Positions 1 to 7,565 are shown, counted from the stretch's first letter. The stretch: DNA of 30,617 bases from CAYGVT01 sp964353355 (GCA_964353355.1 CAYGVT010000105.1:1-30617); one strand, 5' to 3'. Made by a program: numbers and translations. Notes: generated from the sequence alone by a model not told the origin.

Positions 1-42
1 CACCCCCACCTCCTCACCCCCACCTCCTCACCCCCACCTCCT
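1..42. repeat. 14-bp tandem repeat, 3 copies (array cut by window edge)
   Basis: Three perfect copies of CACCCCCACCTCCT lie end to end at 1-14, 15-28 and 29-42, and the tract decays into pyrimidines up to about 53. The array begins at the first base, so it probably extends outside the window. It has the same period and the same purine/pyrimidine bias as the array at 5231-5384, with the C-rich strand being the sense strand of the gene downstream (pcm here, thermosome there). No function is shown. Confidence 0.9.
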
Positions 43-114
43 TCCCCCCTTCCACGTGCCTCCCCTCCGCAATCCTTTTCTGGCGGCGCGCCGTTGGATG
101 CAGGAGGGTGACGT

Positions 115-771
115 GTGCCCGAAGCGGACTTCTCCAGCCAGCGCGCGCACCTCGTCGCTGGCCTGCGCAGGGCGGGCTACATCGAGACGGACGCGGTCGA
201 GCGGGCGATGCTCGCCGTGAGGAGGGAGGAGTTCGTCTCGGGCTGGACCAGGCCGGCGGCCTACGCGGACCACCCCCTGGACATCGGCCATGGCCAGACC
301 ATCTCGGCCCCGCACATGGTGGCCATCATGGTCGAGGCGATGAGGCCCGCCGGGGGCCTCAGGGTCCTGGAGGTCGGAGGGGGGTCGGGCTATCACGCGG
401 CCGTCATCGCCGAGGCCATCGGTCCAGGCGGCCACGTCTGGTCGGTGGAGCGCATCGAGCCCCTGGCCGAGGGCGCCCGCCGCAACCTGGCGTCCGCCGG
501 TTACGCCGACCGCGTGACGGTGGTGGTTGGCGACGGCTCGTGCGGCTGGCCGGAGCACGCGCCCTACGACCGCATCTCGGTCGCCTGCGCCGCGCCGAGC
601 GTGCCAGGACCGATGCAGCAGGAGCTGATGGACGGGGGCATGCTCCTGGTCCCGGTCGGGGGGCTCCACGTCCAGACCCTCCTTCGGGTCACCAGGCAAG
701 GCCCGTCTTTCAACGTCGAGGACCTGGGCGGGTGCGTGTTCGTGCCCCTCCGCGGCAAGTGCGGGTTCTAG
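115..771 (+). CDS. pcm: protein-L-isoaspartate O-methyltransferase
   Basis: This cytosolic repair enzyme transfers a methyl group from S-adenosylmethionine to L-isoaspartyl residues in aged proteins, so that they can revert to aspartate. The 218-residue product matches the usual Pcm length. Visible motifs are the family signature GQTISAPHM (60-68), the SAM-binding motif I VLEVGGGSGY (84-93), the acidic post-I motif VERIEPLAE (111-119) and a C-terminal LLVPVGG strand. I chose the GTG at 115 because GGAGG at 103-107 lies 7 bases upstream and the Pcm homology begins at once (FSSQRAHLVAGLRRAGYI). Motif I has GGGSG in place of the more usual GTGSG, which should be tolerated. The gene converges with the methyltransferase at 821-1555. 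A weak TATA-like CCTTTTC at 75-81 could be its promoter. Confidence 0.95.
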   Translation: MPEADFSSQRAHLVAGLRRAGYIETDAVERAMLAVRREEFVSGWTRPAAYADHPLDIGHGQTISAPHMVAIMVEAMRPAGGLRVLEVGGGSGYHAAVIAEAIGPGGHVWSVERIEPLAEGARRNLASAGYADRVTVVVGDGSCGWPEHAPYDRISVACAAPSVPGPMQQELMDGGMLLVPVGGLHVQTLLRVTRQGPSFNVEDLGGCVFVPLRGKCGF

Positions 772-820
772 GAGCGGCGCCCGGCCCCCCGAGGGCGGCC
801 GCGTCACGTGTACGAGGTCC

Positions 821-1555
821 CTACCGGGTCCGGTCCAGAGCCTCGAGGACGTAGATGACCCAGGGCGCGATGCGCGTCTCGCTCACCCACCTGTAGGGCT
901 CGGTCCCCGTCGCCAGTGGGCGGTGGACCGCGACGACCCCGAGCCCCGCGTCACGGTAGACGTCGCGGTACGATCCGTCCGTCCACAGCACGTCGACCGC
1001 CGGACGCCTGTCCTCGATGTCCAGTGACACTATCCTCACGAGGTCCCCGGACCTCGCGGAGGCGTTCTCGGGGAAATCCCTCGTCGAGAACGAGGACCAC
1101 TCGTGCGTGTAGATGTCGGGCGATGAGACCAGGTTGATGACCCTCCCGGACGGGGCCAGCAGGCGGCCCAGCCCTCGGAGGAGCGTCACCTTCCAGGGCT
1201 TCGTCGGGATGTTGTCGAAGGTGAAGGCGGACATGACCAGGTCGAGGCCGCCCGCTGGCAGCGAGCTGAAGTCCCCATCCCCGATGACGCGGTACTCCCC
1301 GCCGAGGTCGAGCTTCCTGGCCTTCTCGACCATCTCCGCCGAGATGTCGACGCCGATGGCCTCGAGGCCCAGCTCCTTGAGGAACCGCGTCGACCTTCCC
1401 GTCCCGCAGCCGAAGTCGAGCGCGCGCCTCCCCTGGACGTGCGTTCGGATGAGCTCCGGTAGGTCCCTGAAGGCCAGGTGGTAGGTGTTGGCGAAGGCGA
1501 GCTTGGAGTACGCCTCCGCCAGCCTCGGGTCCTGGTAGACGTTCGTGAAGGGCAT
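821..1555 (-). CDS. class I SAM-dependent methyltransferase (Methyltransf_11 type)
   Basis: A 244-residue Rossmann-fold methyltransferase whose substrate cannot be read from the sequence. Motif I is DFGCGTG (47-53) and the acidic end of strand 2 is GVD (68-70). A GDGDFSSLP segment (92-100) corresponds to the adenine-contacting acidic loop, and LLAPSGRVINLVSS (132-145) is the typical post-motif III strand. The open frame continues upstream to 1660, but I start at ATG 1555 because the 35 extra residues are low-complexity and a TATA-like element at 1601-1609 would put transcription initiation near 1578. The ribosome binding site is weak. The gene is monocistronic and converges with pcm. It could be a quinone/ubiquinone-type or small-molecule methyltransferase. 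Confidence 0.88.
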   Translation of the reverse strand: MPFTNVYQDPRLAEAYSKLAFANTYHLAFRDLPELIRTHVQGRRALDFGCGTGRSTRFLKELGLEAIGVDISAEMVEKARKLDLGGEYRVIGDGDFSSLPAGGLDLVMSAFTFDNIPTKPWKVTLLRGLGRLLAPSGRVINLVSSPDIYTHEWSSFSTRDFPENASARSGDLVRIVSLDIEDRRPAVDVLWTDGSYRDVYRDAGLGVVAVHRPLATGTEPYRWVSETRIAPWVIYVLEALDRTR

Positions 1556-1600
1556 GGCCGACCCCCGGTCAGGTCCAGGGCAATGAAGCGCCGGGACATG

Positions 1601-1609
1601 TAAATATGC
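1601..1609 (-). promoter_or_regulatory. TATA-like element for the SAM methyltransferase
   Basis: On the minus strand this reads AGCATATTTA, an AT-rich island in GC-rich sequence, centred about 49 bases upstream of the ATG at 1555. Archaeal TATA boxes sit about 26 bases before the start site, which predicts a short leader of some 20 bases. Confidence 0.5.
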
Positions 1610-1697
1610 TTGCCTCTCTGGCACGTGGTGATGGTCCGTGGCGGCTCTGGCGGGGCACACCTCCAGACCGCGGGCCGCTGCTGGACGGTGGTTTTAT

Positions 1698-1736
1698 AAA
1701 AAAGGTTGACGGGCGGGGGGGTGAGCCCCCCGCCCG
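1698..1736 (-). terminator. hairpin plus U-tract terminator of the thermosome operon
   Basis: An 11-bp perfect inverted repeat (arms 1710-1720 and 1726-1736, GC only, 5-base loop) lies 39 bases past the stop codon of the second thermosome gene. Read in the direction of that transcript it is followed, after a few bases, by six consecutive T residues (A at 1698-1703 on the plus strand). Archaea terminate mainly on U-tracts, and the hairpin may add stability to the RNA end. It is the clearest terminator in the window. Confidence 0.85.
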
Positions 1737-1774
1737 GCGTTCGGTCAATCGGTCGGTCGGTCGTCGTCGGGCGC

Positions 1775-3412
1775 TCAGTCGTAGTCGCCGCCGTCGTCGC
1801 CGCCCTCGCCGCCCATGCCGGGCTTCGAGTGGCTGGAGCCCTTCGCGGCGATGACGTCGTCGATGCGCAGGATCATCACGGCCGCCTCCGTGGCGGACTG
1901 GATGGCCTGTGTGCCCACGCGGAGGGGCTCGATGACGTCCATCTCGACCATGTTCACGACCTTGCCGTCGTAGATGTTGAGGCCAGCGTACTTATGGCCG
2001 CTCTTGTGGGCCTTCCTGAGGTCCAGCACGGCGTTGATCGGGTCGAGCCCCGCGTTCTCGGCCAGCGTCTTGGGGACGACCTCGAGCGCGTCGGCGAAGG
2101 CATCGATGGCCATCTGCTCGCGGCCGCCCACGGTCGAGGCGAAGTCGCGCAGCCGGAGGGCGAGCTCGATGGCGCTCGCACCGCCGCCAGCGTTCATCTT
2201 GCCGTCCTCGATGGCGACCGCCACGACGGACAGGGCGTCATGCAGCGACCGCTCGAGCTCGTCGACGATGTGCTCGGTGCCGCCCCTCAGCATGACGGAC
2301 ACGGCCGTCGCGTTCTTGCAGCCGGTGACGAAGGTCATCTTGTCCTCGCCGATCTGCCGCAGCTCCACGCTGCCGGCAGTGCCCAGCACGTCCTTGTTGA
2401 GGTCCTTGAAGCTGGACACGACCTTGCCGCCCGTGGCCTTCGCGAGCTTCTCCATGTCGGACTTCTTCACGCGGCGGACCGCGTAGACGCCCGCCTTGGC
2501 CAGGTAGTGCTGCGCGATGTCGTCGATGCCCTTCTGGCACATCACGACGTTCGCGTTGGCGCTCTTCACGGCGTCGACCATGCCCTTCAGGGTGGCCTCC
2601 TCCTCGTCCAGGAACGCCTTGAGCTGGTTGGGGTCCCTTATCTGTATCTTCGCCTCGACCTCGGTCTTCTTGATCTCGAGCGCCGCGTCGATGAGCGCGA
2701 TCCTGGGCTCCTTGACCAGCAGCGGCATGCCCGGGTGCACGGGCTCCTTGTCGAGGATGACGCCCTCGATGAGCTCGGAGTCCTCGAGCGAGCCGCCATG
2801 CTTCTTGACGACCTGCACGTTGTCGACGTCGACCACGTAGTGGTCGCCGCGCTTCTCGGCCACGGCCAGTATCGCGCGGACCGCGATGTCGGCCAGGGTC
2901 TCGTTCGCCGCGTCCGCGATCTTGGACCGGAGCGCGGTGGTGGCGATCTTGTTGAGCTTATGGACGTCCTTGATGGTGACCTTGAGCGCCAGGTCCGCCA
3001 GGATCTCCACGGCCTTGTCGGCGGCGATGCGGTAGCCGCCCGCGATGACCGTCGGATGCACGTTCCCCTCGATGAGCTCCTCGGACTTCTTCAGCAGCTC
3101 GCCTGCCAGGATGACCGAGGTCGTCGTGCCGTCGCCGCACTCCTGGTCCTGGGTCTTCGCGACCTCGACCAGCATCTTGGCGGCCGGGTGCTCGACGTCG
3201 ATCTCCTTGAGGATGGTCACGCCGTCGTTCGTGATGACCACGTCGCCCATCGAGTCGACGAGCATCTTGTCCATTCCACGCGGGCCAAGGGTGCTGCGGA
3301 CTGCCTCCGCGATGGCCTTGGCGGCCGCGATGTTGTTCGAGTGGGCGCCGCGACCCTTCTCGCGGGTCGTGCCCTCCTTCAGGATTATTATCGGGGTTTG
3401 TCCTCCCATCAT
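1775..3412 (-). CDS. thsB: thermosome subunit (group II chaperonin), acidic-tail paralogue
   Basis: A 545-residue subunit of the archaeal group II chaperonin, which encloses unfolded proteins in a double-ring cavity with a built-in lid and folds them using ATP. Motifs seen: TLGPRGMDKML (41-51), TNDGVTIL (61-68), the nucleotide phosphate-binding GDGTTT (93-98), the catalytic aspartate in HDALSVV (D392) and GGGA (409-412). Length is normal. It is the second gene of an operon, 34 bases after the first thermosome gene, with an AAGGAGGT ribosome binding site at 3420-3427. The product starts MMGG, like its partner; either methionine (3412 or 3409) could initiate. Its C-terminus, GMGGEGGDDGGDYD, is acidic and differs from the Gly-Met tail of the partner, so the ring is probably a hetero-oligomer. 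The alpha/beta assignment is a guess. Confidence 0.97.
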   Translation of the reverse strand: MMGGQTPIIILKEGTTREKGRGAHSNNIAAAKAIAEAVRSTLGPRGMDKMLVDSMGDVVITNDGVTILKEIDVEHPAAKMLVEVAKTQDQECGDGTTTSVILAGELLKKSEELIEGNVHPTVIAGGYRIAADKAVEILADLALKVTIKDVHKLNKIATTALRSKIADAANETLADIAVRAILAVAEKRGDHYVVDVDNVQVVKKHGGSLEDSELIEGVILDKEPVHPGMPLLVKEPRIALIDAALEIKKTEVEAKIQIRDPNQLKAFLDEEEATLKGMVDAVKSANANVVMCQKGIDDIAQHYLAKAGVYAVRRVKKSDMEKLAKATGGKVVSSFKDLNKDVLGTAGSVELRQIGEDKMTFVTGCKNATAVSVMLRGGTEHIVDELERSLHDALSVVAVAIEDGKMNAGGGASAIELALRLRDFASTVGGREQMAIDAFADALEVVPKTLAENAGLDPINAVLDLRKAHKSGHKYAGLNIYDGKVVNMVEMDVIEPLRVGTQAIQSATEAAVMILRIDDVIAAKGSSHSKPGMGGEGGDDGGDYD

Positions 3413-3419
3413 GTTGTCA

Positions 3420-3427
3420 ACCTCCTT
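3420..3427 (-). promoter_or_regulatory. strong Shine-Dalgarno of the second thermosome gene
   Basis: The minus strand reads AAGGAGGT here, 7 bases before the ATG at 3412. It decides the start and shows independent ribosome loading inside the operon. Confidence 0.85.
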
Positions 3428-3446
3428 GAGTGTGTCCCTTGCGTCC

Positions 3447-5120
3447 TCACATCATGCCAGGCATGCCGCCCATGCCACCCATGCCGCCGCCGCCGCCGCC
3501 GCCCGCGGCCTGCGCGGCCCGGGCCATGTCCTCCTTGGAGATGCCCTTGGCGGCGATGACGTCGTCGATGCGAAGGATCATGGTCGCTGCGTCGACCGCG
3601 GAGTCGATTGCCTGGGTGCCGACGCGCATGGGCTCGATGACCTCGAGCTTCAGCATGTCGGCGATCTTGCCCGACTTCAGGTCGACTCCGGCGTTCCTCT
3701 GCTTCCTCGCGTGCGCGGACCTCAGGTCGATGAGGATGTTGATGGGGTCCAGGCCGCCGTTCTCCGCGAGGGCCTTCGGGACGACCTCGACCGCCTTGGC
3801 GAAGGCGTCGATGGCCATCTGCTCGCGACCGCCCACGGTGGACGCGTAGTTCCGCAGCGCGAGCGCGATCTCCATCGCGGAGGCGCCGCCGCCCACGACG
3901 TAGGTGCCGTCCTCGACCACGTCGGCGACGACGGACAGCGAGTCGTGCAGCGCGCGCTCGGCCTCGGCGATGACGTGCTCGGTCCCGCCGCGGATGAGTA
4001 TGGACACCGCGCGGGGGTTCTTGCATCCTGTGATGAAGGTGAGCGCGTCCTTGCCGAACTTGCGCTCCTCGAGCGCGCCAGCGGTGCCGAGCTGCTTGCC
4101 GGTCAGGTCCTTGAGGCTGTTGACGATCTCGGCGCCCGTGGCCTTCGAGAGCTTCTCCAGGTCGGACTTCTTCACGCGCGCGATGGCGAACATGCCGTTC
4201 TTGGCGAGGTAGTGGAACGCCATGTCGTCGATGCCCTTCTGGCAGAGCACCACGTTGGCGCCCGCCTGCTTGAGCGTGTTGACGAAGCCCTTCAGGGTCG
4301 CCTCCTCATCGTCGAGGAAGTTGCGGATGCCCATGGGGTCGGTGATCTCGATCTTGGCGTCGACCTCGGTCTTCTTGATCTCGAGGGCCTGGTTGAGAAG
4401 CGCTATGCGGGGATGCTCGATGTACTTCGGCATGCCCGCGTTGCCCGCCTCCTTGTCCACGATGATGCCCTTGATGAGCTCGGTGTCGCGGATGGAGCCG
4501 CCCTGCTTCTTGACTATCTGGATGTTGTCGATGTCGGCCTGCGTCCTGTCGCCGATCTTCTCGACGATGCTCATCACGGCGTCGACCGCCATGTCGCCCA
4601 GGTACTCCATGCTCGAGGCGGTGCCCTTCGACGACATCGACGTCTTGGCGATGCGCCGCAGGACCTTCCTGTCGTCGGTCGCCGTAATGTCGATGGCGTT
4701 GCGCTTGAGCACCTTCTTGGCCTCTATGGCCGCCATGCGGTAGCCGTTCGAGATGATCGTGGGGTGGACGTTGGCGTCCAGCAGGTCCTGCGCCTGCCGG
4801 AGCAGCTCGCCCGCGAGGACGACGGCGGTCGTTGTGCCGTCGCCGGCCTCGTTGTCCTGCGTCTTGGCGAGCTCGACCATCATCTTCGCGGCCGGGTGCT
4901 CGACGTCGACCTCCTTGAGGATGGTGACGCCATCGTTGGTGATGGTCACGTCGCCCATCGAGTCGACCAGCATCTTGTCCATGCCCTTCGGGCCCATCGT
5001 GCTGCGGACGGCGTCGGCGACGGCGATGGCCGCCTGGATGTTGTTGTCCCTGGCGGTCCTGCCGGTGTCGCGCTTGGTGCCTTCCTTGAGCACGAGTATC
5101 GGTGTCTGTCCTCCCATCAT
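3447..5120 (-). CDS. thsA: thermosome subunit (group II chaperonin), Gly-Met-tail paralogue
   Basis: A 557-residue group II chaperonin subunit with TMGPKGMDKML (41-51), TNDGVTIL (61-68), GDGTTT (93-98), catalytic D393 in HDSLSVV and GGGA (410-413). The C-terminus is GGGGGGGMGGMGGMPGMM, the flexible Gly-Met tail typical of thermosomes and of GroEL, which projects into the folding cavity. The frame is open far upstream to 5453, but that extension translates the 14-bp repeat array. I start at ATG 5120 because GGAGGT lies 6 bases before it (5127-5132), a TATA box lies at 5177-5185, and MMGGQTPI matches the start of the downstream paralogue. It is the first gene of the operon. The alpha/beta assignment is a guess. 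Confidence 0.97.
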   Translation of the reverse strand: MMGGQTPILVLKEGTKRDTGRTARDNNIQAAIAVADAVRSTMGPKGMDKMLVDSMGDVTITNDGVTILKEVDVEHPAAKMMVELAKTQDNEAGDGTTTAVVLAGELLRQAQDLLDANVHPTIISNGYRMAAIEAKKVLKRNAIDITATDDRKVLRRIAKTSMSSKGTASSMEYLGDMAVDAVMSIVEKIGDRTQADIDNIQIVKKQGGSIRDTELIKGIIVDKEAGNAGMPKYIEHPRIALLNQALEIKKTEVDAKIEITDPMGIRNFLDDEEATLKGFVNTLKQAGANVVLCQKGIDDMAFHYLAKNGMFAIARVKKSDLEKLSKATGAEIVNSLKDLTGKQLGTAGALEERKFGKDALTFITGCKNPRAVSILIRGGTEHVIAEAERALHDSLSVVADVVEDGTYVVGGGASAMEIALALRNYASTVGGREQMAIDAFAKAVEVVPKALAENGGLDPINILIDLRSAHARKQRNAGVDLKSGKIADMLKLEVIEPMRVGTQAIDSAVDAATMILRIDDVIAAKGISKEDMARAAQAAGGGGGGGMGGMGGMPGMM

Positions 5121-5126
5121 GCAATA

Positions 5127-5132
5127 ACCTCC
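5127..5132 (-). promoter_or_regulatory. Shine-Dalgarno of the first thermosome gene
   Basis: The minus strand reads GGAGGT, 6 bases before ATG 5120. It rules out the long upstream extension of the reading frame. Confidence 0.8.
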
Positions 5133-5176
5133 GGACTGATGTGTCTTAAGGTTGTAGGTTGTGTATGCATGGACTT

Positions 5177-5185
5177 CTATAAAAG
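5177..5185 (-). promoter_or_regulatory. TATA box of the thermosome operon
   Basis: The minus strand reads CTTTTATAG, a good archaeal TATA box, about 60 bases before ATG 5120, giving a predicted leader of around 35 bases. I see no obvious Phr-type or other heat-shock palindrome next to it. The rest of the 336-base gap 5121-5456 holds the 14-bp repeat array and no gene. Confidence 0.7.
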
Positions 5186-5230
5186 GGTTACGCCCATTCC
5201 GACCACAGGCGTTGGGGGCCGGGACGGTGG

Positions 5231-5440
5231 GAGGGAGGTGTGGGGAGGGAGGCGTGGGTAGGGATGAGTGGGTAGGGATGAGTGGGTAGGGATGAGTGGG
5301 TAGGGATGAGTGGGTAGGGATGAGTGGGTAGGGATGAGTGGGTAGGGATGAGTGGGTAGGGATGAGTAGGTAGGGAGGCGTGGGGGGGCGGAGTGGGTGG
5401 GGAAGCGTGGAGGGGGTGAGTGGGGAGGGAACAGAGGGGC
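5231..5440. repeat. 14-bp G-rich minisatellite upstream of the thermosome promoter
   Basis: Seven perfect tandem copies of TAGGGATGAGTGGG start at 5259, 5273, 5287, 5301, 5315, 5329 and 5343. A one-mismatch copy follows at 5357. Variants with GAGGGAGGYGTGGG or TAGGGAGGCGTGGG flank the core at 5231, 5245 and 5371, and more degenerate units reach about 5440. Each unit carries two G3 runs, so the plus strand could form G-quadruplexes. Perfect central copies with decayed edges are what slippage or unequal exchange produces. The array ends 46 bases from the thermosome TATA box and follows the stop codon of the HTH gene. Confidence 0.95.
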
Positions 5441-5456
5441 GGGGGCCGGCCACGGT

Positions 5457-6173
5457 TCAGGGGCGGGACCGTCCCAGAAGCAGCTGGCTGTCGTCGAAGA
5501 GCAGCCGGCTGCGCATGAGCTGGAAGAAGATCTCCTCGACGGTCTTCTCGCGGAGGTTGAACCTCTCAGAGATGCTGGAGATGGACATGGAGCCACGGTC
5601 GGTGATGTAGTAGAGCACGCGCCGCTCGTTGTAGCCCAGCGACAGGCCGGCGATGGTGCCCGCGGCGTCGTGCATGAGCGTCTCCTTGGCGCCCACGAGC
5701 GCCGCGTGCCTGGCCTCGAGCTCGCCGAGCTCGAGGTTGACCTTCTGGAGGAGGCCCCCGATGGCCTTGAGGCGGTCGCCCTCCCTGGCGATGCCGCCGA
5801 TGCGGTCGCGCTCCTTGGCGATGTAGCCCAGGTCGTCGGACATGCGCGGCGGCTCGTCCGGGTCGTACATCCTGAGCTGCGCGTTGAACATGTTGGGCGC
5901 CATGTCGATGTTGATGCTGAGCTGCCTGGTGGCGGTGTAGCACATGCGCGGCGGGCCGCCTGCGTCCGAGGGCAGCTCCCTGCTCTCGACCAATCCGTGC
6001 TTCCTCAGGACGTCCAGGTGCTTCATCACGGCCTGCTGGGATGTGTTGAGCTCGCGCGCGAGCTGCAGCGGGTAGTGGGTCTCCATCACGAGCCGTGACA
6101 GTATCTCCCTGCGCATCGGGTTGGCCAGGACCACCAGGGCCGTGTCCAGGTCGAGCTCAACCAATGGCCTCAC
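5457..6173 (-). CDS. ArsR-like winged-helix regulator with a second C-terminal HTH
   Basis: A 238-residue DNA-binding protein. The N-terminal winged helix (about 10-85) contains LANPMRREILSRL and the helix-turn-helix LARELNTSQQAVMKHLDVLRKHGLV (38-62), typical of archaeal ArsR-type repressors. A charged helical segment (about 112-168) suggests a dimerising coiled coil. A second winged-helix-like region, YNERRVLYYITDRG...SISSISERFNLREKTVEEIFFQLMRSRLL, occupies about 181-225. No cysteine metal site of the classical ArsR kind is visible, so the signal is unknown. The start is GTG 6173. The gap to the exonuclease stop codon upstream is 37 bases, so the two are probably co-transcribed. Its target may include the neighbouring thermosome promoter, but nothing in the sequence proves it. 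Confidence 0.85.
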   Translation of the reverse strand: MRPLVELDLDTALVVLANPMRREILSRLVMETHYPLQLARELNTSQQAVMKHLDVLRKHGLVESRELPSDAGGPPRMCYTATRQLSINIDMAPNMFNAQLRMYDPDEPPRMSDDLGYIAKERDRIGGIAREGDRLKAIGGLLQKVNLELGELEARHAALVGAKETLMHDAAGTIAGLSLGYNERRVLYYITDRGSMSISSISERFNLREKTVEEIFFQLMRSRLLFDDSQLLLGRSRP

Positions 6174-6210
6174 CTCGGGCCAGCGTCATCGGAAACGCCA
6201 TTTGTTAACC

Positions 6211-7062
6211 CTAGGTTGATATGTTCTGGCGGTTAATAAGGATTGCTCCGCCATCGCCAGGGGTGACGAGGGCGCCCTCCAGGCGCGCGCAGACCTCCTG
6301 GGCGACCGTGCGCATGTTGACGACGTCCGCCTCGTTGTACCTGAGCAGCAGCTCGAGGGCGCGCGCGTTGCCCCTGCGCTCCCACAGGTGCCAGAGCCTC
6401 ACGGCATCGTTCCCCGTCATCATCGCGAACTCGCGGTCGCGGATGAGCCCCAGCTCTCGCTCGACCCGCTTGAGGCCCCCCCGCAATCCCACGCGGCGCG
6501 CCGCGAACCTGAGGTCCAGGTGCGGGAGGTCCAGCGCGTCCACCGGGTGGTGGAGCCGCAGCATGGGAAGGTCGAAGCCCGCGCCGTTGAAAGTGACCAG
6601 CATGCGCGCGCCCTCGAGCGCGCCCTCCAGGGCGCGGCGGTCCAGGTCGCGGAACCGCACGAGGTTCCGGAACCGGCCGCCCAGGAGCACGCCCACGACG
6701 GTGATGGCGCTGTGCCGCGAGAGCCCCGTGGTCTCGATGTCGACGAAGGCGGCCTCGTCGATGAAGGACGGGTAGAGGCGCCACATGTGGCGCGCTCCGA
6801 GCCTGGAGGCGATATGCCCCGCGTCGCGCTTCGCCAGCGCCTCCTTGGCCAGGCCGAGCTCGTGGTCGGCCTGGGACTTGCGCTCGCGCCTGAACGGGCC
6901 GACCGTCGTGCGGTCCAGGAACTCGTCCCAGTGGGAGACCCCCTGCTCCCATATGCGCCGCTCGGTGCGCTCGCCGACCCGGTCGAGGAGCACGAAGCTC
7001 CGCTCGAGGACCAGGCGGCCCTCCGCCAAGCCCTGCTCCGCCATCGGGAGCGTGTCAGCCAC
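6211..7062 (-). CDS. YprB-like DEDDy exonuclease (RNase_H_2 family)
   Basis: A 283-residue protein with a predicted ribonuclease H-like 3'-5' exonuclease fold. The four metal-binding acids of the DEDDy class are visible: D108 and E110 in FVDIETTGL, D164 in FNGAGFDLP, and Y242/D246 in RYNEADVVN. This arrangement is that of the YprB/RNase_H_2 family (PF13482), whose substrates are poorly defined. An N-terminal part (1-100) is charged and helical. I chose GTG 7062 because a TATA-like CCCTTTTGAG is centred about 26 bases upstream, which places the start codon at the 5' end of a leaderless message; ATG 7044 (277 residues) is the alternative. It probably forms an operon with the HTH regulator downstream. 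Confidence 0.85.
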   Translation of the reverse strand: MADTLPMAEQGLAEGRLVLERSFVLLDRVGERTERRIWEQGVSHWDEFLDRTTVGPFRRERKSQADHELGLAKEALAKRDAGHIASRLGARHMWRLYPSFIDEAAFVDIETTGLSRHSAITVVGVLLGGRFRNLVRFRDLDRRALEGALEGARMLVTFNGAGFDLPMLRLHHPVDALDLPHLDLRFAARRVGLRGGLKRVERELGLIRDREFAMMTGNDAVRLWHLWERRGNARALELLLRYNEADVVNMRTVAQEVCARLEGALVTPGDGGAILINRQNIST

Positions 7063-7084
7063 GGCCCCAGCAGGTGTGGGGGGG

Positions 7085-7094
7085 CTCAAAAGGG
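7085..7094 (-). promoter_or_regulatory. TATA-like element of the exonuclease-HTH unit
   Basis: The minus strand reads CCCTTTTGAG, centred 26 bases from GTG 7062. The spacing predicts a leaderless transcript. Confidence 0.45.
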
Positions 7095-7166
7095 TTGTCC
7101 TTGGGGGTGGGTGAATGTGCCAAACGGTCCCCCGCCCGGCCCTGCGGCCCGGGGCCGAGGTGGCCT

Positions 7167-7565
7167 CTAGCGCCTGTACCAGCCGCACTTGGGGCAGGTC
7201 GAGATGCCAGCCAGCATGATCTGGCCGCATCGCTTGCACGAGTTGGGCTCGCGGATGACCTTGGTGCGGTTCGAGACCGCGTAGTGCCGGCTGTTGTTGG
7301 TGAACGCGGTGGGGGCGGCGTAGCCCGAGGTGCTGATGAGGCCCACATGGTGCGGGTTGATCCGGTTCGTCACCGAGACCGAGGCCACGATGGACACGAA
7401 GAAGGCCGACATGAGCACGATGCAGCTCATCAAGATGTTCTCGACCAGGGGGAATCCTATGTAGCTCAGCACCAGGAAGCTGAGAAGGACGGTTGCGATG
7501 AAGACAGAGGCGAAGACCTGCCGCCCGACCGACTTCCTCCTGTGGAACGAGCTTTGGACCGCCAT
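7167..7565 (-). CDS. small membrane protein with C-terminal zinc ribbon
   Basis: A 132-residue protein of unknown role. A basic N-terminus (HRRKSVGRQ) leads into two membrane segments at about 17-39 and 43-66, forming a hairpin with both ends probably in the cytoplasm. A linker follows, and the protein ends in a four-cysteine knuckle pair, CKRC (110-113) and CPKC (124-127), typical of a zinc ribbon. The start at ATG 7565 is favoured by AAGGTG 7 bases upstream; an in-frame ATG at 7589 would add eight residues. A TATA box lies at 7651-7659. Zinc ribbons on small membrane proteins often mediate protein contacts, but no function can be assigned here. Confidence 0.8.
   Translation of the reverse strand: MAVQSSFHRRKSVGRQVFASVFIATVLLSFLVLSYIGFPLVENILMSCIVLMSAFFVSIVASVSVTNRINPHHVGLISTSGYAAPTAFTNNSRHYAVSNRTKVIREPNSCKRCGQIMLAGISTCPKCGWYRR

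Noticed and set aside
1691..1704. TTTTATAAAA as a plus-strand promoter
   Set aside because: No plus-strand gene follows; the A/T stretch is explained as the U-tract of the thermosome terminator.
5231..5440. CRISPR array
   Set aside because: The units are 14 bases, contiguous and without spacers, and no cas gene is present.
5121..5453. N-terminal extension of the thermosome reading frame by 111 codons
   Set aside because: It only translates the 14-bp repeat array (LIPTHSSLPTHPYP-type periodic peptide) and lies upstream of the TATA box and ribosome binding site; the paralogue starts at MMGG.
5177..5596. Periodic Ser/Thr/Pro/Tyr open frames across the repeat array
   Set aside because: Repeats with a period of 14 give long stop-free frames by chance; there is no start signal and one end overlaps the HTH gene.
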